From the NCBI RefSeq assembly GCF_000499845.2, contig NC_023750.2:10160084-10224083 (forward strand): 64,000 nt of DNA, written 5' to 3'. Of this stretch, positions 41,425-52,171 are shown in pieces. The position numbers and the translations under genes were made by a program. How positions within the stretch are numbered: the first letter of the stretch is position 1; each line of letters opens with the position of its first letter. Source of the stretch: Phaseolus vulgaris. Its lineage: Eukaryota > Streptophyta > Magnoliopsida > Fabales > Fabaceae. The notes under the pieces were generated by a model that had not been told where the DNA came from, made no database searches, and saw nothing but the letters and a program-made list of their open reading frames with translations.

Positions 41425-43155
41425 ATGGCTGATAGACTACCTTTTGGGGAAGGTGCTTCAATTAACATACCACCTTTGTTTTGTGGTTTGAATTACCAGT
41501 TTTGGAAAGTAAGAATGAAAATATTTATGGAATCTCTTGACAAAGGAATTTGGGATGCAATTGAAAATGGTCCTTTTGTCCCAATGTTTGAAAAGGATGG
41601 ATCTTTCATTGAGAAACAATGGTCTCAATGGACTGATGCAGAAAGCAAAAAGGCCAAATTCGATTGCATTGCCAAAAATATTATAACCTCTGCTTTAAAT
41701 TCTGATGAGTTTTTCAGGGTCTCGCAATGCAAATCATCAAAAGAAATGTGGGACACTTTGGAATTCACTCATGAAGGAACAAATGAGGTGAAAAGAGCTA
41801 GAAAGCATGCTCTTATCCAAGAGTATTAAATGTTTAGAATGCTTAAAGGAGAAACAATTTCTAAGGTGCAGAAAAGATTCACGCACATCATCAATCACCT
41901 TATGAGCCTTGACAAAACCTTTGATAAAGAAGAGCTGAACATCAAGATCTTGAAATGTCTTGATAGAGCATGGCAACCAAAGGTAACTGCTATTTTCGAA
42001 TCTAAAGATCTAACATCATTAAGTGTTGCTTCTTTGTTTGGAAAGCTTAGGGAACATGAGCTAGAGATGAATAGACTCAATGTTCAAGAGAGTGAAGATA
42101 AGCACACAAAGAGCATAGCCTTGAAAGCATCCAAGCACAAGGGAAAGCAAGATTCCAGTGATGATAGTGATGAGGAAAACCTTAGCTTGCTGTTAAGAAA
42201 GTTCAGCAAATTCCTAAAGAGAAACCGCAACAAAGACAACAACAAAGATAGGTATGGAAACAAGAAATCCAATGATTTCAATTCAAATAACTATACTTGT
42301 TTTGGTTGTGGTGAGCAAGGTCATATACAGGCAGATTGTCCAAACAAGAGCAAAGAGAAAAAGTCTAGCTACAAAGAGAAGAAAGGCAAGACAAAAAGAG
42401 CCTACATAGCTTGAGATGAAAATGAGGTGTCATCATCAAGTTCTTCATCAAGTGAAGATGAGAAAGAAAACATATGCTTGGTAGCTGAGAATGATGATGA
42501 ATCTTGCAGCTCAAGTGACGTAAGTTCATGTGCTTCCTTAAATGAACAAAATTACAGTGAATTACTTGAAGCTTTTCAAGAAACACATGATGAAGCTAAT
42601 AGATTGGTTCTTTCAAACAACCGATTGAAAGATCTTAACAGTTGGCTTGAAAAGAGAGTTAAATCACTTGAAGAAGATCTGGAAAAAACAAAAAGTGATT
42701 TTGAAAAATTGGAAAACCATTTCAAAAATGCTTCTTGCAAGTGTGATACTCTCATTTGCGAAAATTTTGAAAATCTTGAGAAAAAGGTTCACTATCTTGT
42801 TGAAACTGTGGACAAGCTTTCAAAGGGGAAATCTAACTTTGAGAATGTCTTGGCATCTCAAAGCTGTGTTTTTGGAAAGGCTGGTTTAGGCTTTAATCCA
42901 CAGAACAAGCAAGATAAGTTTTCAAAACAAATTTCAAGAAAATCAGAAAAACAACCGATTGTTAAGACGAAACAACCAGTTGTTACATGCTTTTACTGCA
43001 TGAAGAAAGGCCACTCTGTTAGGTTCTGTAAAATAAGGAAATATTCTATTCCAAGAGGTTTTATGAAATGGATTCCTCAGGGATGTGAAGTTTCTAACTG
43101 CAAAGAAAAGTCAAACGGACCCAAATTTGTAAGGGGACCAAATCTTGCCGCTTGA
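41425..43155 (+). pseudogene. C3 gag
   Basis: It starts MADRLPFGEGASINIPPLFC and continues YQFWKVRMKIFMESLDKGIW, typical of SIRE-type gag. A UBN2-like middle (IINHLMSLDKTFDKEELNIK), a basic stretch, the zinc knuckle CFGCGEQGHIQADC, a Ser/Glu-rich segment, a coiled coil and a second knuckle CFYCMKKGHSVRFC follow. Two in-frame stops break it: TAA at 41827-41829 and TGA at 42412-42414 (a Trp codon in C1). The frame is otherwise continuous to 43155. Gag packages element RNA into particles. Confidence 0.9.
42949..42985. repeat. Paired near-palindromic 16-mer inside C3 gag, 21-bp phase
   Basis: Copies at 42949 and 42970 encode KQPIVKTKQPVV. A single copy also lies at 42615-42630 in the coiled-coil part (NNRLKD), matching the single copy in C1 gag. 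Confidence 0.88.
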
Positions 43156-43913
43156 AATCTTTTATGTAGGAAATCTAAAGAAAAAGGAGGAACTGAGTCA
43201 TCTGATCAAATTCTTGAAGAAAAAGACAGTCATTGAAGCTGAATCAATGCTGTGCAAAGGACCTGAACAGTGAAAAGAGGCTTCTTGATCATAAAGCACA
43301 TGACTCATTGTTGAATTAAAATAAGGATAAGACTTTCCTTTATTTGTTTTAATTTCTGTTCTTTCACATGGTTAAACAATCTTTTTATATTGATCAATGT
43401 CATCCGCTTTGAAATCCTTCTGCTCATGATTAAAATTCAAAAACCGTTTTAACTGCTGCAGAAAAACAACCGATTGTTTTGGGTCTGACAGCATTATGAA
43501 GAAATTGTTTTAATTTGGTATTTTAAATTTCTATCCGTTGCAGTTCAATTCAAAGAGAGAATCTTGGTCAAAGAATCTGTGCTGAAAGCTGATTATGTTC
43601 AGAGAGAAGTTACAACAGTCATAAAGGAAAATATTCCAAAATCTTGGAAATTCAAGAGCCTTAATGACTAGTCAAAGATCACATGAGAAGACCATGTGAT
43701 TCTCAGCTTTTTCTAACGTTTTCTGTGCAGAGCAGAGTCAAGTCCTCTCTCTCTGAAAATCAGGTACCCACTAAATAGAATTGAATGCTAATTGATTCTT
43801 TTTCTGCTATAAAAACTGGTGCAACTTATCTCTTCCACAAGAACAACCAATTGCAACATCTCTTGCAAAAAATCTGTGAAGTGAGTTCTTCTCTATTTTT
43901 CTTCTCTGCCATC
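43156..43913 (+). other. C3 spacer between gag and envelope-like ORF
   Basis: Homologous to 22398-23192. No ORF. It holds one near-palindrome unit (43464-43479) where C1 has two. Confidence 0.65.
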
Positions 43914-45116
43914 ATGGAATAAACTCCTCCCACCTCAAAAAGAGTCAAAACCAGGGCTGTAAGGTCTGGAGGAAGGCTAGAAGGCTGGTTTTCTGGGGAC
44001 AATGATCTTATTGAGAAGTATAGATATGAAACAAGTATCAAGAAGATAAACAACCCCAAGGTTGTATGCTTTGATTGGATGAAAAGTTAAAAGCTTGATA
44101 AAGTGAGAAGGCTGCTCAAGGATCAATCTCTCATAAAGTTCCTGGAGATGAAGGGAAACATATATCCAGATTTAGTGAGGGTGTTCTACACAAACCTAAA
44201 GTTTGAGGGAAACAATCTAGTTTCTCATGTGAAGGGTGTAGAAATGGAGATAACTCATGAAGTATGGACTGTTGTTGCTGGTCTCAAGTTATTTGGTCTT
44301 ACAATCAACAAGGGAAACCTTAGAGTGGTGGAGGATTTTAACAAAATCCAATTCTACAAGAGTTGCTTGAAGAATCAACATGCTCAAGTAACTACATGCT
44401 CGATTGGAGGTTTGAAGCTTGATGAGAGATTGTTTGTTCTCATTGTAACTTGGATTCTAACTCCAAAGGGGAGTAATCATTCTGTTTTAACTGAAGAAGA
44501 TCCGGTATATATCTTCTGCATCACCAAGAAAATCATTATCAATTGGATCCACATCATCAAAGAGCACATGCAAAAAGCCATGAGGTTAGGTGATTATCAT
44601 TATCCATATGCTGTTTTGGTATCTAAATTTCTACTATATTTTGCAGTAAAACTTGAAGATGAAACATCTGAGTTGGTCAAGTCAACTCAAGAGTTGAACA
44701 ATGGATCACTAAGCAAAATGGGTTTTACAAAAGTAGGTGGAAAATGGATAAGCAAGGATGGTGATCATGGTGCCTCACCTAGTGGTGCTGCTAATCTTGA
44801 ACAAGATGAACCTGCTGATATGGATGTTCAACATGAAGATCCACCTGAAGATTCTCAAGATGCTGGACCAAGTGTTGGTGCTGGAAATCAAGGAGAAAGG
44901 TTGCAAACCATGTCTTCTTTTGAAAGACTCATGGTGAATAGGCTTGATAGCTTTGCTGAAAATCAAAGGAGCCTCCATGATCTCTGTGTTAGTAATTTCC
45001 AAAGGATTGACACCAGGTTTGACAACATGGATGCAAGATTTATGACTCTGGATGAATAGATTGAAGCTGTCCAGAATCAAATATTTGATCTTCAGTTTGC
45101 TAATGAAGAAGAATGA
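43914..45116 (+). pseudogene. C3 envelope-like ORF
   Basis: From ATG 43914 it encodes the same 'putative plant transposon protein' domain as C1: NIYPDLVRVFYTNLKFEGNN, VKGVEMEITHEVWTVVAGLK, LDERLFVLIVTWILTPKGSN. A hydrophilic tail follows, with KMGFTKVGGKWISKDGDHG and a predicted helical end (IDTRFDNMDARFMTLDE). Stops occur at codon 3 (TAA), near 44087 (TAA for the Gln of KSQKL) and at 45057-45059 (TAG for Gln), before the natural TGA at 45114-45116. From 44103 it reads 318 residues uninterrupted. The C-terminal part is the undisturbed version of the C1 region split by gypsy1. Confidence 0.83.
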
Positions 45117-45517
45117 AGGCAAAACAACCGATTGGTTATCGGAACAATCGATTGTTTTTTTGGCTGTTATATCTGTTTTTTAAATTTCTTTCTTTCTACT
45201 ATTACTGCTTTATTTCTGATGTAATCAAAACAATATCTTGTTTTTATCTCTTCTCTTTGTCTATTTGTGAAGACAAATAGGGGGAGATATATGTTGTGTT
45301 TATGTTGTATTTAAGTTTCTTTTTATTGTAGTTAAAACAGTTTGGGATAAGTAATATTTTTCTGATATTTAGTTCTGAAGTTTATTACTGTTTATCTGTG
45401 CTAACCAAATATCAAAATTTTTATGCTTTGTTCAAAGTTCTATTGCAGGAACTGCTTCAGATTTAATCAGGTACAACACAAGCATAAGGGATTTGTCTTC
45501 ATCAAATAGGGGGAGAT
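45117..45517 (+). other. C3 3' untranslated region with two polypurine tracts
   Basis: CAAATAGGGGGAGATA lies near 45275-45290 and CAAATAGGGGGAGAT at 45503-45517. The near-palindrome pair at 45122-45157 follows the ORF stop. Confidence 0.75.
45122..45157. repeat. Paired near-palindromic 16-mer, 20-bp phase
   Basis: Copies at 45122 (AAACAACCGATTGGTT) and 45142 (GAACAATCGATTGTTT). It is the counterpart of 9621-9656 and keeps the 20-bp spacing. Confidence 0.85.
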
Positions 45518-45714
45518 TGTTGAATCAAGTGGTGTTCAAGCTTTGAAGAATCCAAATCCTTTGAAGGATGTTGAAGCCTCTGCTGTGCTTGGTGTTGTTG
45601 TGCTGGTTTAACTTAGTTTTGGGGTAGTTTAAATGTTGTAATCCACCCGTTGATTAAATCTAAAGCATAAGCATCTCAATCTTTGTGAAAGTAAAATGTT
45701 TTCAAACTATGTTA

Positions 45715-45751
45715 AAACAACCGATTGTTTTGTCGAAACAACCGATTGTTT
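45715..45751. repeat. Paired near-palindromic 16-mer, 21-bp phase
   Basis: Copies of AAACAACCGATTGTTT at 45715 and 45736 in the terminal LTR. Confidence 0.9.
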
Positions 45752-45816
45752 ATACTTAGGTGTTTTGAGAAAAAGATTGAAAACTGTTTTTAAAATGGTT
45801 GAACTGTTAAGTACAA

Positions 45817-45853
45817 AAACAACCGATTGATTCGAGGAAACAACTGATTGTTT
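45817..45853. repeat. Paired near-palindromic 16-mer, 21-bp phase
   Basis: AAACAACCGATTGATT (45817) and AAACAACTGATTGTTT (45838) in the terminal LTR. Confidence 0.88.
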
Positions 45854-46476
45854 GTTTTGGGACCATAACAGAAAAACTGTTTTATCTTTGACTGAGCTTT
45901 AAATGATTTAACTGCTTACGCTCCAGTCATTAAATGTTTTGACCAATCTTTTAATGCAATTTAAGAGTTTGTTAAGATTGATAACAAACTACATCTTTGA
46001 ATAAATTCAGAAAAACAGATTTGACAATCAATCTTTGACAAGTTTTCACTAAGAGTTTTTGAGTTTTTCAAAGAGCTGAGATTGCTAAGAGTGTGTGATT
46101 GATCAAAGTTGTGGAATAGGATTATGCTTGTATTGATTTCAGATTATCTTCTGTAACAAGTGTAATCCTTGTACTCTCTGTAAAGACAAGTTTCGTTTCT
46201 GTGTTTGCTAAGATTGGCTGTGTGTTCTTGAGGGATCAAGATCAGCAATCTTGGTGTAAGTGTGTTGACCAAGGAGAGTGTGTTTCTTGAGGTGTTCAAG
46301 GTCATTCTCTTGGTTGTTGTGTAAGTGATCAAGGTGTGGTTGCTTAGTGGATTTCCTCAGGGTTCTGAGAAGACTGGATGTAGCTCTGGGTTTGGAGTGA
46401 ACCAGTATAAACAACTGTGTACAATCTCTCTATCTCTAACTCTTTAAATTCAGTTTTATTTGTTGTTTGCTGGTAT

Positions 46477-46513
46477 AAACAACCGATTGTTTCTGTGAAA
46501 CAACCGATTGCTT
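46477..46513. repeat. Paired near-palindromic 16-mer, 21-bp phase
   Basis: AAACAACCGATTGTTT (46477) and AAACAACCGATTGCTT (46498) near the LTR end. This pair is missing from the shared LTR because of its 400-bp deletion. Confidence 0.88.
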
Positions 46514-46669
46514 TTCTGGTTCTGCAGCTTTTGCTTGCTATTTTGGCGAACTGAATTTATTAATCAATTGTTTCCTGAGATAAATTTATTCTTGTTTTTA
46601 AAAGTTTACGAAAATTCTCTTTAAACAATTCACCCCCCCCCCTCTAGTTTAAAGCCATCCATTCTAACA

Positions 46670-47581
46670 GACCTAAGGAAGATTCCCACTGGACACGAAC
46701 TTAACCAAGTAGTTAAGTAAGTGTGAAGGTTCACTTAACAGAGGCAAAGATGAAAAATAAGATATGGTGAGGTTGAGATGCAATTACCGAATTGAAAATG
46801 GAGACAAGGTTAACATCAATGGTGGTCATGGTCTGCAAATGATGCATCATACTCATGATTATGAGCGAAACCCAAGAACAACAAGGAAGAGAAACTAAGA
46901 TACAAACACATAAAATGGAATGGATAAATGGAAGGAAATGGAATGAGAAAACTTATGGTGGTGGGTCAGAAATGTCATGCCACTTGGAGGAAGATGTGCT
47001 CCAAGATGAGTGTGTTAGCCGCCACTTGAGAACCTCCTAATCACTCAAGATAAGACCTCAAACCCAAGAGGACATAAGCCTCACTAAGAGCTCACACAAC
47101 TTGTGCAAAGTTTCTTTACTTCATTCAAATTCAAGTTGTAAAATACAATGGGTAGGCCAACTATTTATAGGTGAAGGAGCCTTGGAAAACAAGTAAGAGG
47201 AGTAGGATGAGAAAAGGGAAAAAATGGGCAGCCTTAGTCAAACCCGCACCCTATGCTTGTCCTTTTAGAAACTAGATCAAATTGCCTTCCTAAAGGGCTA
47301 GGAACAAGCTAAATGATAACTACACCCCCTATTATGCTAAAGACACCTTATTCTAGCCTATCTTTGCTATTTGGACCCCTAAAGTGAGCCCAAATTATTT
47401 ACAAATATATTCTATTTTTTAAGAAGACAAAAGGAAGAACTTCTGATATTCGGGTTTATATCTTCTTCTTCTTTTGCTGGTTCTTTCTTGAGGCTTGGTG
47501 GGGCCTGCCTTTGTATCTTGAGATGATTGACCCTTTTGGAAAGTGCTTGTTGTGTCCTTAGTCATTTGTCGGTTTGTATCA
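46670..47581 (+). repeat. Solo LTR of an unassigned element, 5' truncated
   Basis: It is homologous from GACCTAAGG to the end TTTGTATCA with the complete copy at 49204-50137; about the first 80 bp are missing where the copia LTR abuts. A TATTTATAG box-like motif lies near 47161-47170. Next to its right end the gypsy3 protease frame resumes (47582 onward). Confidence 0.7.
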
Positions 47582-49203
47582 GGAAGTCACACCCCAAGAG
47601 CTAAACCATGAAACTCCGATCCTTGGTGATTTGAATACCATTATAGGTGGGTTCTTTGAAGGAGGAAACTCAACGTCTAGATGCAAACACTATGCCTGAG
47701 CTATGATGTCCCTGGACATAAAGAAGTTTAACCAATCCTCTGAGCCCTCTCTTCGTTTCACATCGTCCTACTCAAAAGACATGTTCCCCCACGAAGATGA
47801 TCATGTAGTGATATCAGTCATCACTGTACGACGAAATGTACACATGTTCCTCATCGACCAAGGAAGCTCGGCTGACATAATGTTTTGGGGAACATTCGTA
47901 AATTTATAAATCTCCCTTAATCAGCTGAGGCCATATGAAGGTTGGCTCATCAATTTCGCAGATAACCAAGTGCAAGTGCGAGGGTATGTCAAGTTAAGGG
48001 CAACTTTCTCTGATGAAAACGCAACAAGGATGATCACAGTAAAAAATACATCGTTGTTAATACCCCTTCCGCGTATAACCTGATTTTCGGGTGACCTTCC
48101 TTAAACAAGGTTGGCGCGGTGACCTCTACCGCCCACATGAAGATGAAGTTGCCCTCACCCGAAGGAAAAGTAATCACGATGAGGGTAGATCAAAAGATGG
48201 CACGAATATGTTACGAGAGAAGATTGAAAAATCATAGGGGAACCTACACAATCACCAGCCAGGTGGGAGGACCAAGTTTGGAGGCTGATCCTTGCGACGA
48301 AAGGCGACCCGGGCACGTTGGTGATGTTTGGGAATTGGCGATAAATGGTAAAAGGTTCAAGCTCAGGGCCTCACTTTGTAAGGAGCTGGAGGATAAAATT
48401 GCTGAAGTCATTTCAAAGAATATGAATACTTTCGCATGGTCATCCGTCAACATGCCTAAGATTGACCCAGACTTCTGTGCCATTGACTCACTATGGACAA
48501 GAAGTTTAAGCTCATAGTTCAGAAGCGAAGGAAATTCAATGAGGAGAAATGCCTCGCCATGCAAGAGGAAACTCCAAAAACACCTCGCAGCTAGCCGCAT
48601 AAGGGAAATGTAATATCTCGGGTGGCTAGCGAACGTTGTATGGTAAGAAAGACAAGTGGAAAGTGGAGGATGTGCGTCGATTTCACTGATATGAATAAAG
48701 CTTGTCCCAAGGATCCCTACCCCTTGCTAAGCATAGACTCCTTGGTTGATAGCGCCTTGCATTGTGGCCTATTAAGTTTTTTGTATGCCTTCTCGGGGTA
48801 CAACCAGATTCAGATGCACCCGAAGGACAAGAGTAAGACAACTTTCATGGCCGAGGTCGCCATTTATTGTTACAAGGTCATGCTTTTGGGATTGAAGAGT
48901 GTGGGGGCAACTTATCAGAGACTCATAGACCGAATCATGTTTTCAATGCTTGGTCGTAATGTCCAAGCATATGTGGACGACATGGTTGTCACCTCATCGA
49001 AGGTGGATGTGCATGTTTTCGACCTAAAGGAATTATTCGCCACTATAGCAAGACACAACTTAAAGCTCAACCCAGATAAATGTCTTTTCGGTGTCCGAGC
49101 AGGGAAGTTCCTTGGTTTCCTAGTAATTGAAAAAGGAATAGAGGCAAACCCTGATAAATGTGTAGCGATCATGGAGGTGAGAAGCCCAACCAGTGTAAAG
49201 GAG
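47582..49203 (+). pseudogene. gypsy3 protease and reverse transcriptase
   Basis: It starts in frame with VTPQELNHETPILGD and GGFFEGGN, like the HGEIHTIAGGFSGGG segment before the protease in gypsy1. The protease motif LIDQGSSADIMFWGTF (about 47855-47895) is intact but a TAA follows. Then come KMKLPSPEGKVITM, the pre-RT linker, RT with VDFTDMNKACPKDPYPLLSI, FSGYNQIQMHPKDKSK, the catalytic YVDDMVVTS (about 48970) and FGVRAGKFLGFLV, up to SVKE. Several stops and frameshifts occur. The central and C-terminal gag that should precede it is gone. Confidence 0.88.
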
Positions 49204-50137
49204 TGATGTGAGTTGATTTTAGGATTGTTCAATTTATGGAGTGACACTTTACTTAGATTGAGATTTTAGGAATTTAATAGTGAAGACCTTAGGAAAATCC
49301 CCACTGGACATTAACTTAACCAAGTGGTTAAGCAGATGTGAAGGTTCATTTCACAAAGGCAAAAGGAAAAGACAATTATAAGGTGAAAATGATGCTAGAA
49401 GGTGCGAAATTAAAGAACAAGGGAAAGAAACCAAAATAGAATTGCCGAATAGAAACAATGAAAACCAAACAAGAACATGATACAAAGAGTAAAAATGGAA
49501 TGACAATGGAAGAATAGATGAAGGAAGGAGAAAGCTTATGTGATGGATTTGAGAAGTGGAACACGCCACTTGGAGTGTGATTGGCCTTCAAGATAAGTGA
49601 AGATAGCCGCCACTTGAGAGCTCTCAATACTCACAAGATAAAACCTAAATGCTAAGAGGATTTAAACCTCACTAACACCTCACACAATTTGTGTAGAGTA
49701 ACTCTTCTTCTATTAATTTCAACTTGTAAAATACACTAGGTAAGCCTCTTATTTATAGGTGAAGGAGCCTTAGGATGGGAAAATGGAAAAAATGGGCAGC
49801 CTTAGGGTTTGACTAAGTCAAACCCGCATCTTAGGCTTGTCCTTCTAGAAACTAGGTCAAAATGCCTCCCAAAAGGGCTAAGAACAAGCTAAAATGCTAC
49901 CCACACCCCCTATCATGCTAAAGGTACCTTATTCTAGCTTATATTTGTTATTTGGACCCCCAAAGTGAGCCCAAATTATTTAAAACTTATTTTTTTCTTA
50001 AGAAGACCAGTAGGAAGAACTTGAGATGCTCTAGTCTTTGTCCATTTCTCCCTCTGGTGAGGTCTTCACTTGAATGTTGAGATGACCTTTCATAATGTGC
50101 ATCCTTGGTCATCTTCTTGTTGTCTTGGTTTGTATTA
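49204..50137 (+). mobile_element. Solo LTR (934 bp) inserted in gypsy3 RT
   Basis: It starts TGATGTGAG and ends TTTGTATTA, where the truncated copy has TTTGTATCA, so the last base pair was CA. AGGAG flanks both sides (49199-49203 and 50138-50142). Removing it restores SVKEVQRLTGRMAAL in the RT. A TTATTTATAG motif near 49749 suggests the plus orientation. No coding remnant allows assignment to copia or gypsy. Confidence 0.82.
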
Positions 50138-50142
50138 AGGAG

Positions 50143-52171
50143 GTACAACGATTAACTGGGCGCATGGCTGCCCTAATGCATTTTTTATCGGCTAGTGGCT
50201 ATAACGGGTATCCTTATTTCCAATGCCTCAAGAAGAACGACCGCTTCATTTGGACCTACGGGTGTGAAAAAGGCTTTTATCAAGTTAAAGAATACTTGGC
50301 TAATCCACCTATTCTTAGCAAGCCTACTTCGGGACTTCCTATTCATTTGTACTTTTCAGTAACCGACCGAGCCATAAGCTCGATTATCTTACAAGAGGAA
50401 GGGAAGGCACATAGACTAATTTACTTTATAAGTAAAGTGTTGCAGGGTTCGTAGATTCGGTACCAGACTATCGAAAAGGCAGCTTTGACAGTAGTGTTAA
50501 CAGCTCGACGACTATGCCACTACTTTCAAAGTTTCACCGTAGTGGTAATGACCGACCTACCTACCCGGAAGGTCCTCTAGAAACTTGATATTGCAAGGAG
50601 GATGGTACGTGGGCCATAGAGTTATCAAAATTTGACATGCACTATGAGCTGCGTGGACCGATCAAGGGCCAGGTATACACATGCTTCATGACAGAGCTCT
50701 CACCCAAAGGCTCCGAACTCGATCCAGATAATTTCCTATGGATCCTTTCTGTTGATGGGTCCTCCAACCAACAAGGAAGCGTAGCCGACATCATACTGGA
50801 GGGACCAAATGGGGTCCTAATCGAGCAATCCCTTAGGTTCGCATTTAAGGCGAGTAACAACCAGGCCGAGTACAAGGCCCAATAATAGGAATGTTGTTGG
50901 AAAAGGAATTTAAAACTCATCGCTTGTTAGTGAAGAGCAACTCGCTGCTCGTAACGAGGCAGGTCTCCGACGAGTATCAAGCTAAAGACCTGTAGCTAGC
51001 CTCATATCTCGGGTATGTAAGATTCTAAGAGTTTCTTTCTCTAATTTTGACCTTGTTCATGTTCCCAGAGAACAAAACTCTCGAGCAGACCTACAATCCA
51101 GATTGCCCAACTCGAGGAAAGGGGGACAACACTGGTATGTGATACAGGAAACCCTGAGGTAACCAAGGACGACCATCCAGGGGCCTCTCGAAGACGACCA
51201 CCTTGAGATCCTGTTGATAAGCTCGGCAAACACTTGGCTAACATAGTACGTTTGATATCTAGTCGATGGACTACTCCCTTCCGAACCCATAGAGGCCAAG
51301 ATTGTCAAGAAGAACGCAAGCCGGTACACCCTAGTGGATGGTTATCTCCTCCGATACGGTTATACTCATCCACTCCTCACCTGCGTAAGTGGAGACCAAT
51401 GCGTGCGGATAATGTCCGAACAAAATAAGGGCATTTGTGGCACTCACATCGGCGGGCGAGCTCTCTCTTTGAAAGTCATTCGAGCAGGGTATTACTAGCT
51501 GACGATGAAGAAGGATTGTATGAAATATGTTAAGAGATGTGAACAATGTCAGAAGCATGCCGACTTGAGCCACTCACCGCTAGAGGAGTTGCGGTCTATC
51601 TCCAGTCCATGGCCCTTTCATACTTGGGGAATTGATATTTTGGGCCCATTCCCTTTAGCCCTACATCAAATGAAGTACCTCATCATTACTATTGAATATT
51701 TCACCAAGTGGATTGGAGCTGAGCCGGTTACCCAGATAACTGCTCACAAAGTCCAACATTTCGTATGGAAGAATATTGCATGTCATTTTGGAATTCCTAG
51801 ACACCTGGTTTCAGACAATGGAACCCAATTTGAAAGTCGAAAACTCGGGAAACTATGCACGGAGTTAGGGATCAAGCAGATTTTCGCCTCAGTTGAACAT
51901 CCCCAAACGAATGGCCATGTTGAGTCGGCCAACAGGGTCCTATTAAGAGTTCTAAAGAGAAGGTTTGAAAAGGCAAAAAGGGGTTGGTCGGAAGAAACTC
52001 CCAGAATCTTGTGGTCATACCACACCACTCTCTAGTCAACAACGAGAGAGACGCCTTTCAGTCTGGTGTACGGGTCAGACGCCATGATACTAGTAGAAGT
52101 GTCAGAAAACTCCCCGAGACTCCAAAGTTTTTTCCCCGAGAAATCCAACAAGGGAATGATTTGAAGAGGGA
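50143..52171 (+). pseudogene. gypsy3 RT end, RNase H and integrase, 3' truncated
   Basis: It resumes with VQRLTGRMAALMHFLSASG, then the RT/RNase H connection, RNase H (WILSVDGSSNQQGSVADIIL, NNQAEYKAQ), a degenerate linker with VPREQNSRADL-like sequence, and integrase. The zinc finger is ICGTHIGGRA...CEQC, followed by the DDE residues in WGIDILGPF, VSDNGTQFESR and GHVESANRV. ETPFSLVYGSDAMILVEVSE follows a TAG at 52034-52036, and the sequence ends near 52171. Many stops and frameshifts occur, so it is an old copy. The 3' LTR is absent. Confidence 0.88.

Larger units (their letters stand above)
41366..46669 (+). mobile_element. Copia copy C3 (SIRE-like), plus strand: gag and envelope-like ORF, no pol
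   Basis: Internal region 41366-45517 with primer site, gag, spacer, envelope-like ORF and two polypurine tracts, followed by the terminal LTR 45518-46669. The upstream LTR is shared with C2. Pol is entirely missing between gag (ends 43155) and the envelope-like ORF (starts 43914), exactly as in C1, so this is probably a propagating non-autonomous form rather than a one-off deletion. Confidence 0.85.
45518..46669 (+). repeat. Copia C3 3' LTR (1152 bp)
   Basis: It begins TGTTGAATC after the polypurine tract and ends ATTCTAACA. A run of ten C at 46633-46642 is longer than in the other copies. It holds three near-palindrome pairs. The right flank GACCT (46670-46674) belongs to a truncated solo LTR and does not match the flank at 8126-8130. 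Confidence 0.88.

Noticed and set aside
8126..46674. The whole copia complex as a single insertion with target duplication
   Set aside because: The flanking pentamers (TATTA and GACCT) do not match and the inner orientation changes at 24192.
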